Source: a bacterium
Lineage (GTDB): Bacteria > Patescibacteriota > Patescibacteriia > UBA9934 > GWF2-40-263
DNA length: 42,469 nucleotides
Direction: 5' to 3'
NCBI GenBank assembly: GCA_021789915.1
Contig: JAJYIV010000008.1
Coordinates: 1 to 42,469, forward strand
The notes under the pieces were generated by a model, which was not told where the DNA came from, did no database searches, and worked only from the letters and a program-made list of their open reading frames with translations. Of this stretch, positions 16,034 through 24,361 are shown one piece after another (position 1 is the first letter of the stretch; each line of letters opens with the position of its first letter). A program made the position numbers and the translations under genes.

Positions 16034-16293
16034 CCGGCACGATCCGCTCCGGGCTGCAAAGCGCGGCCACGATGAAAGGGTCGCATCTTTATCCGCGAGC
16101 AGAGGAGACCCGCTTGTAGCCAATCGGCCATGCGGCGGGCCCGCAAAACGGCAGTCGCCTTTTGGCGGGGAACGTTCCGCTTGAGCGGAACGCGCTCTTG
16201 AAAAAAGGATGCAATGATCGTACCGATCTTCGCAGCCCGCGGCGGACCGTTGGCATTATGTTAGCAAAGAGAGTCTTCCATTCCAAGAGGAAA

Positions 16294-16323
16294 AAGCCGC
16301 GTCCAGCGAGTTGGACGCGGCTT
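16294..16323 (-). terminator. Intrinsic terminator for a minus-strand transcript
   Basis: AAGCCGCGTCC/GGACGCGGCTT, followed on the minus strand by TTTTTCCTC. Confidence 0.75.
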
Positions 16324-16330
16324 GTCGTCT

Positions 16331-16484
16331 GGACGTGCACGTCCTTTCAAGGGAGCCGAGAACCGCCAGTGGCCGAAAGGCATGGCGGGGTGGACGACCA
16401 GCGGTGCGAAGAAAGCCGTGGCCTTGAACGCATCGTGAATGCGTCCGCAAGTCAGAGGTCACCCCGCCGAGGCAGAGCGTCTGC
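16331..16484 (-). ncRNA. Candidate structured RNA segment upstream of the terminator
   Basis: Stem 16384-16392 (GGCGGGGTG)/16460-16468 (CACCCCGCC); hairpin CCGCCA..GCC-GAAA-GGC..TGGCGG (16363-16388); ACGCATcgtgaATGCGT; GCAGA-gcg-TCTGC; palindrome GGACGTGCACGTCC. Confidence 0.35.
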
Positions 16485-16518
16485 TTGTCCTTTTCTCGTT
16501 CTCCCTTCAAAGGGCGTT

Positions 16519-16682
16519 AGAGCCTGTTCAAAATCTTTTCTTCCGGCTCCATTCGGCCCCGTTTTGGCTGCAAAAGTCTCAGGCCTCCTCACCGTAGCTT
16601 CGGCTACGCTTCGTCGGCCTTCGCCTTTTTCGCCTAAAACGTCATCCGCATGTCCCTGGAAGAAAGATTCTGAACAGGCTCT
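16519..16682. repeat. Long imperfect hairpin copy B
   Basis: AGAGCCTGTTCAAAATCTTTTCTTCC (16519-16544) versus GGAAGAAAGATTCTGAACAGGCTCT (16658-16682); apical CGTAGCTTCGGCTACG; GAGG motif shared with copies A and C. Confidence 0.85.
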
Positions 16683-16812
16683 TAAACTCCGGATCGACGG
16701 GCGAGAAGATTCGCCGGCCGATTGAGAGCCCCCGTCGCCGCGCAGAGCCGCATGCAACGACGGGGGAAGAACAGCACTAGGTGAAGCCTTGCCGACGTGT
16801 CAGCCACGCCGC

Positions 16813-16880
16813 CATGGTTTCTCCTTTCTCGGATGCGGGACGAGCCGATGGTCGGCGTGGCTCGTCCTTGGGTTTTCCGT
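16813..16880 (-). promoter_or_regulatory. Leader repeat LR2 upstream of a 12-codon ORF
   Basis: Minus strand ACGGAAAACCCAAGGACGAGCCACGCCGACCATCGGCTCGTCCCGCATCCGAGAAAGGAGAAACCATG; GGACGAGC/GCTCGTCC hairpin plus SD. Confidence 0.55.
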
Positions 16881-17015
16881 CCTGCGCCGGGTGTGTCTGC
16901 GCCGGTAGGGACGGTCGATTTTGTGGGGGGGCGCTGGGAGGTGGACGCATCGGGACGGTCAACGCCGCCCGAGCGTCTTTCCTCGCTTGCCCCTGTCCGT
17001 CTGTTGAAAGACGAA

Positions 17016-17089
17016 CATGAGCACCTCCTTTCTTTCTGGATGCGGGACGGGCAGGCGGTCGGCAGAAGCTTGTCCCTGGGTTTTCCGCC
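17016..17089 (-). promoter_or_regulatory. Leader repeat LR1 upstream of a 19-codon ORF
   Basis: Minus strand GGCGGAAAACCCAGGGACAAGCTTCTGCCGACCGCCTGCCCGTCCCGCATCCAGAAAGAAAGGAGGTGCTCATG; GAAAGGAGGT is fully complementary to this genome's 16S 3' end. Confidence 0.55.
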
Positions 17090-17180
17090 ACGGCAGATCC
17101 GGGGTCGCATACCGGACGATGCCCGGTCCCCTGAGGCAAGCGCCTGGGGACGGCACCATGCCGTGCGGCGGGTCCGAACA

Positions 17181-17375
17181 TTACTCCGGCTGGGCACGCC
17201 AACCGTCGCGCCGGCGGTTGTACCGATGCCGATCAGGCATCCGCGCCCCGCGCGGCTGTCCGCCCTGCACCTGAACGAGGTGCAGCTTGTTGCGAACCGG
17301 TGCACGGCCGACGACGATCGGCGCGTGCCGTTCGTCGCCGCGGACTTGCTTCGTCTGCTGCGGCCGCTTGGCCAT
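17181..17375 (-). CDS. Small basic protein (64 aa), unknown
   Basis: MAKRPQQTKQVRGDERHAPIVVGRAPVRNKLHLVQVQGGQPRGARMPDRHRYNRRRDGWRAQPE; GGAGCC upstream of ATG. Confidence 0.4.
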   Translation of the reverse strand: MAKRPQQTKQVRGDERHAPIVVGRAPVRNKLHLVQVQGGQPRGARMPDRHRYNRRRDGWRAQPE

Positions 17376-17505
17376 GGATGGCTCCTTGGCCGCGTGGCCA
17401 GAGATGGGGTTCATTCCCCGCTTCCGTCTTCGATGGTCGGGATCGAAAACGGGAGTGGGGACCGAGCTCGATGAGAGCTTTACACCGGTTCTGGCCGGCA
17501 AGCAA

Positions 17506-17575
17506 AACCCCGTTTATCCAAGAGAAAATACTTATTTGTCAGTCTAAACCTGACAAATCTCGAACAAACGGGGTT
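17506..17575. promoter_or_regulatory. Nested inverted repeats, possible operator/promoter region
   Basis: Outer AACCCCGTTT/AAACGGGGTT (17506-17515/17566-17575); inner ATTTGTCAG/CTGACAAAT (17534-17542/17550-17558). Confidence 0.55.
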
Positions 17576-17748
17576 ATTCCAAGCGCTCTCTCAATCGCCT
17601 GAAAACGGGAGGTATTCATCAATGAGCGAAGAAAGCACTCTACGCTAAAAGCGCGATTCTGTCAAGGGCCGGCGGACAATCCAGCGTTCGCGTGTAGCGC
17701 ATATGCTACAATGTGATCGCTTCGGACATGGTCCTGTTGTTTTTTCGT

Positions 17749-17772
17749 CGGAGGCCGGTACGCCGGCCTCCG
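17749..17772. promoter_or_regulatory. Stem-loop in the ftsK 5' leader
   Basis: CGGAGGCCGG-TACG-CCGGCCTCCG, 10-bp perfect stem. Confidence 0.6.
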
Positions 17773-17785
17773 AATCCAGATTCCT

Positions 17786-20032
17786 ATGCCCCGTCGGAAA
17801 AAAACATCCCGCGCCCAACCAAAAGACGACCTCATCGACCTTTCCTTAAATCCAGAAACGACGCGCGGTATTTTTACCGTGCTTCTTCTTGCCGGCGGTC
17901 TGCTTTTGTTCCTTTCCTATTTCGGCGCGGCAGGCAGTATTGGAGAGAGGCTGGACGGTCTCATGCGCCTTTTTTTCGGCTGGGACCGTTTCCTCGCGCC
18001 CATCCTGCTCATCATCCTCGCGGCGGCCTTGCTCTTCCCCGAGCGCAGCCGCTTGGCGTGGTGGAACGGGCTTGGGGCCGTCGCATTCCTTTTTTCCTTC
18101 AACGCCCTGCTCAATATCTTCCTGGCCGGCACGACGGGAAATGCGGCATCTGCCGGCGGAGAGCTTGGCCAGCTGCTGGCAGTCCCTCTCCAGCACGCCA
18201 TGGGGTTTTGGGCTACGCTTGTCATCGTGAGCGCCCTGCTGCTTTGTTCCATCCTTCTGCTTTTCAACCTGTCGCTGCGCCACATCGTCATCGTCCACCG
18301 GCGACTGACGGGATGGATCGGCGCGCGGGCGGGCTCGGATGACACGGAGGCCTGGGACGAGCGGGAAGACGGAGCGGAACGCCGCCAAAAGCCGGAACCG
18401 GAGCCGGGAGAAGACGAGGAGGACGAGGAAGAAGGGATTCTTCCACCCGTCGTCAAAGGCAAGCCGGCGTCCCGTGGCCTCTTCGACGCTCCGGAGGAGC
18501 ACGTGCTCACGACGCGCGAAAACCGCGAGATCAATTTGTCGCTGGATTTGCTCGACCGACGGTCGAGCAAGGCAAACTCGGGCAATATAGACCGCGCCAA
18601 GGAGATCATCCAACGGACGCTCCATCAATTCCACATCGACGTGGAGATGGGCGAGACGGCAACGGGCCCGACGGTCACGCAATACACCCTTCGCCCGGCC
18701 CAAGGCGTGAAACTCTCGCGCATCGTCGGGCTGCAGAATGATCTAGCCCTGGCGTTGGCGGCGCATCCGATCCGGATCGAGGCGCCGATTCCCGGCAAGT
18801 CGCTGGTCGGCATCGAAGTGCCGAACCAAACCGTCGCCACCGTCTCGCTGCGCGAGATCATGGAATCCAAGCCGTTCACGCAGCGCAAAAGCGACTTGTC
18901 CATTCCGCTCGGCAAGGACGTGATGGGGCAATCCTGGGTGGTGGCGCTCGACAAGATGCCGCATGTGCTCGTGGCCGGCGCGACGGGTTCCGGCAAGTCG
19001 GTGTGCTTGAACGCGCTGATCATCGGGCTGTTGTACGAAAACGGGCCGGATGCGCTTAAGTTCATCATGGTGGATCCGAAGCGCGTGGAGCTCTCCGCAT
19101 ACGAAGGCATTCCGCACCTGCTTATTCCTCCAATCACCAAGGCTGACGATACGGTGAACGCGCTCAAATGGACGGTGCGCGAAATGGAGCGCCGTCTGGA
19201 CGTGCTCTCCAAGTTCGGCGCGCGCGACATCAACTCTTACAATGCCCGGGCGGAGGAGAAGATGCCAAAGATCGTCATCATCATCGACGAATTGGCCGAC
19301 CTCATGTCGCAGAACGGCCGCGAGGTCGAAGCAACCATCGTGCGCATCGCGCAGATGGCGCGCGCGGTAGGCATCCATTTGGTGCTTGCCACGCAGCGCC
19401 CGTCGGTCGACGTCATCACGGGCCTCATCAAGGCCAATATTCCGGCGCGCATCGCCTTCTCGGTGGCGTCGCAGACGGACTCGCGCACGATCCTCGACGT
19501 CTCCGGCGCGGAGAAGCTGCTCGGGCGCGGCGACATGCTGTACTGGTCCGCGGAACTCTCCAAGCCCAAGCGCCTGCAAGGGCCGTTCGTGTCGGAGGAC
19601 GAAGTCGGCCGTATCGTCGCAACCCTCAAGAAGGAGGGTCCGCCGGACTACAACTACGCCATCACGGAAACTTCCAGGAGCGGCACGACGTTCAACAACG
19701 CCAGTGATGACGGAGACCTCTTGCTGGACGACGCCGTGCGCGTCGTGCTGGAATCCGGAAAGGCCTCCACCTCGCTCCTGCAGCGCCGTTTGAAAGTCGG
19801 CTATGGCCGGGCGGCCCGCATCATGGACTTGATGGAGGAGCGCGGCGTCATCGGCCCCGGCGAAGGCGCCAAGCCGCGCGAAGTACTGGTCTCGGAATGG
19901 CCGCCGGAGGACGGCGGTGACGCCATTGCCGAGTCCATCCCAACGGCGCAAAATGATCTGGATGAAGCCGCCGAAAGCCCCGGGAAAGAAAGGGAGGAAG
20001 AGGGCGCGGGAGAAGAAGGGGAGCGAGGTTGA
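17786..20032 (+). CDS. ftsK: DNA translocase FtsK/SpoIIIE
   Basis: N-terminal TM helices; VLVAGATGSGKSVCLNALI, FIMVDPKRVELSAYEGIPHL, IVIIIDELADLM, VLATQRPSVDVITGLIKANIPARIAF, C-terminal winged-helix gamma domain. Confidence 0.97.
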   Translation: MPRRKKTSRAQPKDDLIDLSLNPETTRGIFTVLLLAGGLLLFLSYFGAAGSIGERLDGLMRLFFGWDRFLAPILLIILAAALLFPERSRLAWWNGLGAVAFLFSFNALLNIFLAGTTGNAASAGGELGQLLAVPLQHAMGFWATLVIVSALLLCSILLLFNLSLRHIVIVHRRLTGWIGARAGSDDTEAWDEREDGAERRQKPEPEPGEDEEDEEEGILPPVVKGKPASRGLFDAPEEHVLTTRENREINLSLDLLDRRSSKANSGNIDRAKEIIQRTLHQFHIDVEMGETATGPTVTQYTLRPAQGVKLSRIVGLQNDLALALAAHPIRIEAPIPGKSLVGIEVPNQTVATVSLREIMESKPFTQRKSDLSIPLGKDVMGQSWVVALDKMPHVLVAGATGSGKSVCLNALIIGLLYENGPDALKFIMVDPKRVELSAYEGIPHLLIPPITKADDTVNALKWTVREMERRLDVLSKFGARDINSYNARAEEKMPKIVIIIDELADLMSQNGREVEATIVRIAQMARAVGIHLVLATQRPSVDVITGLIKANIPARIAFSVASQTDSRTILDVSGAEKLLGRGDMLYWSAELSKPKRLQGPFVSEDEVGRIVATLKKEGPPDYNYAITETSRSGTTFNNASDDGDLLLDDAVRVVLESGKASTSLLQRRLKVGYGRAARIMDLMEERGVIGPGEGAKPREVLVSEWPPEDGGDAIAESIPTAQNDLDEAAESPGKEREEEGAGEEGERG

Positions 20033-20051
20033 AGAAGTTCGCGCATTTGCC

Positions 20052-20762
20052 ATGCCCATCGTCATACGTAAATTCAACCACACGGAGACGATAGGAGACG
20101 CTCTGCGCTCCCTGCGGTTTTCCATTCCGCGCACGCTCAGCGAAATGGCGGCGGCCACCAGGATTCAAAAGACCATCCTGGATGCCTTCGAACGCAATGC
20201 CTTCGACCGCCTGCCGGCGCCCTCGTACGCCCGACGTTTCCTGCGCACCTACGTGCGCGCCCTGGGCGGGGATGAGGCGTACTTTCTCCAGCGTTTCGAC
20301 GAGGAAAACGGTTGCTGCGACCTGACGCACGTTGCGCGCCTTCCCCCCAGGCGCACCGGACGCCTCTGGCGGTGGACGGGCCTGACCGCCGCGAAAGCGA
20401 TCGGCGTCGCGCTCGCATCCGTCTCTATCATCGGCTACCTTGGGTGGGAGGTACGCAATATCACGGCTCCCCCGAGACTCGGCGTCGACTTCCCGGTTGA
20501 TGGATACGTTACGCACGATGCGATGATCCGTTTGCGGGGCCAAGCCGACCCGAAAGCGACGGTCAAAGTGAACGGCACGGAAGTTTTGACGCGCCAGGAC
20601 GGCACCTTCGAAGCGGACGTGGCCCTGCAGCGCGGGTTGAATGTCGTGACGGTCGAGGGCGCCAAGCGCTATTCCCTGCCGGCGGAAACTTACCGACGCA
20701 TCATCCTGGAAGAGACGACGCAAAATGCGCTCGGGTCCCTTCCTTCTTTGACGGCCAACTGA
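20052..20762 (+). CDS. RodZ-like helix-turn-helix membrane protein
   Basis: HTH-like N-terminus GDALRSLRFSIPRTLSEMAAATRIQKTILDAFERN, single TM helix, extracellular beta-domain. Confidence 0.7.
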   Translation: MPIVIRKFNHTETIGDALRSLRFSIPRTLSEMAAATRIQKTILDAFERNAFDRLPAPSYARRFLRTYVRALGGDEAYFLQRFDEENGCCDLTHVARLPPRRTGRLWRWTGLTAAKAIGVALASVSIIGYLGWEVRNITAPPRLGVDFPVDGYVTHDAMIRLRGQADPKATVKVNGTEVLTRQDGTFEADVALQRGLNVVTVEGAKRYSLPAETYRRIILEETTQNALGSLPSLTAN

Positions 20763-20765
20763 TTT

Positions 20766-21818
20766 TCAGGCTTCCTCTGCCGCAGGGACGGAGACATCCG
20801 TCTCGCCTGTCGCGGCGCGTTTTTCAATCTCCTTCCGGACATTCGCCAGGACATTCTGGTTTTCCTGCAGGTATTGCTTGGCTTTTTCGCGCCCAACGCC
20901 CATGGCCGCCTCGCCGAAACCGTACGAGTTGCCGTTCTTGCGCACCACGCCCATCGCGACGCCTAAATCAAGCACGTCGCCGGCGATCGAAATGCCCTCG
21001 TTGTACATGATGTCGAACTCGCACGACCGGAACGGCGGCGCTACCTTGTTCTTCACGACCTTCACCTTGGTGCGGTTGCCGATAATGCGGTCGCCCTGCT
21101 TGATCTGAGCGCTGCGGCGTATCTCCACGCGCACGGATGCATAAAACTTGAGCGCATTGCCGCCGGTCGTCGTCTCCGGGTTGCCGAACATGACGCCGAT
21201 CTTCATGCGGATCTGGTTGATGAAGACCACCGTCGTCTTCGTCTTGTTGATGATGCCGGCAAGCTTGCGCAGCGCCTGACTCATGAGACGCGCCTGAAGC
21301 CCGACGTGCTGGTCGCCCATTTCCCCTTCGATTTCCGCCTTGGGCGTGAGAGCCGCGACCGAGTCGACCACAATGATGTCCACGGCATTGGATCTGACCA
21401 GCGTATCGACGATTTCCAGCGCCTGCTCGCCGTTGTCCGGCTGCGAGATGAAGAGATCGTTGATGTTCACACCGATCTTCTCGGCGTACTCCGGATCCAG
21501 CGCGTGCTCGGCGTCCACGTATGCCGCAACGCCGCCCGTCTTTTGCACCTCGGCGACAATGTGCTGGGCAAGCGTCGTCTTGCCGGAGGATTCCGGCCCG
21601 AAAATCTCGATGATGCGGCCGCGCGGAACGCCCATGACGCCCAGCGCCAAATCCAGCGACAGGCAACCTGTGGTAATGGCGTCCACTTCCATGGTTTTGG
21701 CCTCGCCAAGCCGCATGATGGATCCGTCGCCGAAGCGCTGTTTTATCTGCGACACGGCTTCGAGAGCGGCCTTGGCTTTGGCGTCTGCCTGAACGTCCGG
21801 CGTGACGTGTTTTGGCAT
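20766..21818 (-). CDS. recA: Recombinase RecA
   Basis: [74 protein letters not shown]. Confidence 0.99.
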   Translation of the reverse strand: MPKHVTPDVQADAKAKAALEAVSQIKQRFGDGSIMRLGEAKTMEVDAITTGCLSLDLALGVMGVPRGRIIEIFGPESSGKTTLAQHIVAEVQKTGGVAAYVDAEHALDPEYAEKIGVNINDLFISQPDNGEQALEIVDTLVRSNAVDIIVVDSVAALTPKAEIEGEMGDQHVGLQARLMSQALRKLAGIINKTKTTVVFINQIRMKIGVMFGNPETTTGGNALKFYASVRVEIRRSAQIKQGDRIIGNRTKVKVVKNKVAPPFRSCEFDIMYNEGISIAGDVLDLGVAMGVVRKNGNSYGFGEAAMGVGREKAKQYLQENQNVLANVRKEIEKRAATGETDVSVPAAEEA

Positions 21819-22142
21819 ACAAAGAAGCGTGAAATCGGGGGAAAGAATAAAGCACGAACCCTGACGTGAGCGTCGTCGCGCCCGCAGGATGGCGGGCAAG
21901 GTCCGCAAGCGCCACCAGCGTAGCCCGCTTGCTTTGCTGGCGCAAGGAAATTGTCTGTCCACACAGACAGCATGGGGATTCCTGTCAGGAATGACTGCTT
22001 CAAATCGGTCGGAGGATGCCAACAAAAAATCGCCCATGTTTCAGGAGGTCGAGATCCCCACATGAAAAACGACCCCGCTCGGGGTCGTTTTTGGGATCCT
22101 TCGATCTGTTGGCATGTTTGGAAACGGTTACAGGCGACGTCA

Positions 22143-22204
22143 GGGATCCCTCGCGCTGGTGCGCTCGGGATGACGCCGCCTCCGGCGGCCGACAGCGGCG
22201 TCAT
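22143..22204 (-). repeat. 62-bp palindromic repeat copy overlapping the efp stop codon
   Basis: ATGACGCCGCTGTCGGCCGCCGGAGGCGGCGTCATCCCGAGCGCACCAGCGCGAGGGATCCC on the minus strand; ungapped match to 6793-6854. Confidence 0.85.
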
Positions 22205-22764
22205 TTGGCGACGCGCTCGCTATAGGAGCCGTCCTCCGTGTTCACTGTGATTTCGTCGCCCTCGGCGATGAAGATCGGCACGCGGATCTTCAGCCCGTTG
22301 TCGAGCTCCGCATCCTTCGTGACGTTGCCGGAAGCCGTATCGCCCTTCACTGCCGGTTCCGTGTACTTCACCGTGTACTGGATCTTCTTCGGCAGCGACA
22401 TGGTGAGCGGCGTGCCGTCGTGCGTGATGATCATGCACTCGATTCCTTCCTTGAGGAACTTCGCGTCGTCGCCGATGTCGTTCTTGGACAACGTGATCTG
22501 CTCGTAATTCGCGTTGTCCATGAATGTGTACAGGTTCCCGTCATTGAACAGGTATTGCATGCGGCGGTACTGCACTTCCTCGAAATCGAGCGAGTCGGAG
22601 GACTTGAAGTTGTTCTCTACGACTTTGCCGGTTTGCAGGTTCTTCATGCGCGTGCGGACGAAAGAGGATCCCTTGCCGGGCGAAACGCGCTGGAAATCGT
22701 TGACGATCCAAAGTCCGCCCTCGTAGCGGATGACCGTTCCTTTTTTAATGTCGTTCGGAGACAT
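22201..22764 (-). CDS. efp: Elongation factor P
   Basis: MSPNDIKKGTVIRYEGGLWIVNDFQRVSPGKGSSFVRTRMKNLQTGKVVENNFKSSDSLDFEEV... Confidence 0.97.
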   Translation of the reverse strand: MSPNDIKKGTVIRYEGGLWIVNDFQRVSPGKGSSFVRTRMKNLQTGKVVENNFKSSDSLDFEEVQYRRMQYLFNDGNLYTFMDNANYEQITLSKNDIGDDAKFLKEGIECMIITHDGTPLTMSLPKKIQYTVKYTEPAVKGDTASGNVTKDAELDNGLKIRVPIFIAEGDEITVNTEDGSYSERVAK

Positions 22765-22819
22765 AATAAGCCTTTAGCCATTAGCTATTAGCCTTTAGCA
22801 GCACCGTCCGGCCTAACGG

Positions 22820-23794
22820 CTAACGGCTTTCATTAAACAAATCCGCAGCGGGAAACAGCAGCACGTCCCTGATGGACCGGGTCCCGGCGCACAGCATGTG
22901 CAGACGGTCGACCCCCAGCGCGTTCCCAAACGTCGGATGACGGACGGATGGTAGCCGTTTGAGCAGTTCCTCGTCAATGGGGAAGCGCGTCTTGCCCAGC
23001 GCGGCACGCTCCTGCTGCTCGGCTTCGAACCGCCGGCGCTGTTCCGCGGCATCCGTCAACTCCGTGAAGGCGTTGCAGAGCTCCAGCCCGCCGACATAGA
23101 GCTCGAAGCGCTGCCCGTACTTCCCGTCCGGCGTCAGCCGCGACAAGGCGGCTTGATGTTTGGGATAGTCGTAGACGAAGACCGGATCTTTCCCGAGATT
23201 CGGTTCGACTTTGGCAAGGAACAGGCGGTAGAAAAGATCGCTTTCCGTGTCCGTTGGCGATGGGTGCAGCCCAAGCCGTTCGCAAGCGGCGCGCTGATCT
23301 TCCGCGGTCGCCGTGTCGAGGTCGACGCCGGCGCGCTTGAGCATCACGTCGCGCACGCGCATGCGGCGGAACGGCGGCAGCGGCTCCTTTCCGAACGCCC
23401 TGAACGCCGCCTGCACGAGCGCCTCCGTCTCATCCATCCCGAAACGGTAATCCTTCCCCTGCCGGTACCATTCGAGCATCGTGAACTCGGGGTTGTGCGT
23501 GCCACCAAAATCTTCGCCGTCGCGGAACACTTTGGCCAGCGAATAGATCGATTCCAAGCCCGCGCCAAGCAGCTTCTTCATCGAAAATTCAGGACTCGTG
23601 ATGAGCGCGCCGGCGTGCTTCGTTCCGTCCGGTTCGGCCGCCGATGTCTCAAACGGCGTTAGATTCGGCGAGAGATCCGGGCTGGGGACGAACAGCGGCG
23701 TCTCGACTTCAAGATACCCGCGCTCCTCGAGGAACGCGCGGATGGTCTTGTTGAGCAGCGCCCGCTCGCGGGCGACGGTTTGCACATTGGACAT
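22820..23794 (-). CDS. epmA: EF-P--lysine lysyltransferase (EpmA/PoxA/GenX)-like class II LysRS paralog
   Basis: 324 aa, no N-terminal OB fold; ETPLFVPSPDLSPNLTPFET, ITSPEFSMKKLLGAG, FRDGEDFGGTHNPEFTMLEWYR, GGLELCNAFTEL, ALGVDRLHML. Confidence 0.92.
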   Translation of the reverse strand: MSNVQTVARERALLNKTIRAFLEERGYLEVETPLFVPSPDLSPNLTPFETSAAEPDGTKHAGALITSPEFSMKKLLGAGLESIYSLAKVFRDGEDFGGTHNPEFTMLEWYRQGKDYRFGMDETEALVQAAFRAFGKEPLPPFRRMRVRDVMLKRAGVDLDTATAEDQRAACERLGLHPSPTDTESDLFYRLFLAKVEPNLGKDPVFVYDYPKHQAALSRLTPDGKYGQRFELYVGGLELCNAFTELTDAAEQRRRFEAEQQERAALGKTRFPIDEELLKRLPSVRHPTFGNALGVDRLHMLCAGTRSIRDVLLFPAADLFNESR

Positions 23795-23825
23795 AGATGG
23801 ATGACGAATAACAGCCAGTACTCGT

Positions 23826-23923
23826 CACGGCGAGCGCGGCGACGCCACCCTGCAGCCAGTGAAGGCGGGATTGCTTCGTCCCCCCGCCTGCATGCAGGCG
23901 GGGTCCTCGCAATGACAAGGCAT
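23826..23923. repeat. Intergenic palindromic repeat with GATTGCTTCGTC...CCTCGCAATGAC half
   Basis: GTCACGGCGAG...CCTCGCAATGAC outer ends; internal CCCCGCCTGCATGCAGGCGGGG. Confidence 0.65.
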
Positions 23924-24005
23924 TAGGCAATATTCGGCGGCGCGTGGTCCAACATACGAGTGCGCGGAGAATACGAGATTCCTCCAAAAGAGACAAGGGA
24001 TGAAT

Positions 24006-24038
24006 AAAACGCCCGCCTTTTCGGGCGAGCGTTTTTTC
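24006..24038. terminator. Intrinsic terminator
   Basis: AAAACGCCCGCCTTTTCGGGCGAGCGTTTTTT. Confidence 0.75.
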
Positions 24039-24057
24039 TTGTCGGTCGGATTCCGAC

Positions 24058-24090
24058 GGGGATCCTTCGGCCTGCTGGCCTCAGGATAAC
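24058..24090. repeat. Partial copy of the yebC/efp palindromic repeat
   Basis: GGGATCCTTCGGCCTGCTGGCCTCAGGATAAC versus GGGTTCCCTCGGCCTGCTGGCCTCGGGATGCC at 6793. Confidence 0.8.
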
Positions 24091-24120
24091 TTCACATCAG
24101 TTGGGGGGGGACCAGTGAAG

Positions 24121-24360
24121 TTAATTCTGCACGAACGGGAGCAGGGCCATGATGCGCGCGCGCTTGATCGCGTTGGCGAGCATGCGCTGATGCTTGGCGC
24201 AGACGCCGGAACGCTTGCGCGGCACGATCTTGGCAAAGGAGGACAGGAAGCGGCGCAGGTATTGCGTCTCCTTGTAATCCAGTTCCTGGATGTTCTTGAC
24301 GCAGAACGGGCACTGGCGCTGCCTGCGCATGGCCGAAGGCTGTTGTGGCTTGTTCATCAT
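24121..24360 (-). CDS. rpsR: 30S ribosomal protein S18
   Basis: CPFCVKNIQELDYKETQYLRRFLSSFAKIVPRKRSGVCAKHQRMLANAIKRARIMALLPFV. Confidence 0.96.
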   Translation of the reverse strand: MMNKPQQPSAMRRQRQCPFCVKNIQELDYKETQYLRRFLSSFAKIVPRKRSGVCAKHQRMLANAIKRARIMALLPFVQN

Positions 24361-24361
24361 A

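Noticed and set aside
16290-16770. RNase P RNA, tmRNA or SRP RNA
   Set aside because: Looked for GAGGAAAGTCCGGGC, tRNA-like 3' ends with a tag ORF, and GGAAGCAGCC-type SRP motifs; none are present.
17623-17649. 8-codon plus-strand ORF MSEESTLR after GGGAGGT
   Set aside because: Too short to judge; an RBS-like match alone is not sufficient.
16040-17700. 60-225-aa ORFs in the coding-poor region
   Set aside because: They overlap on both strands, lack family motifs and mostly lack RBS; only the 64-aa ORF and two micro-ORFs with strong SD sites were kept as tentative.
24089-24122. G8 tract inside AACTTCAC...GTGAAGTT inverted repeat next to rpsR
   Set aside because: Could be a weak hairpin downstream of rpsR or a homopolymer error; too little to support a functional claim.
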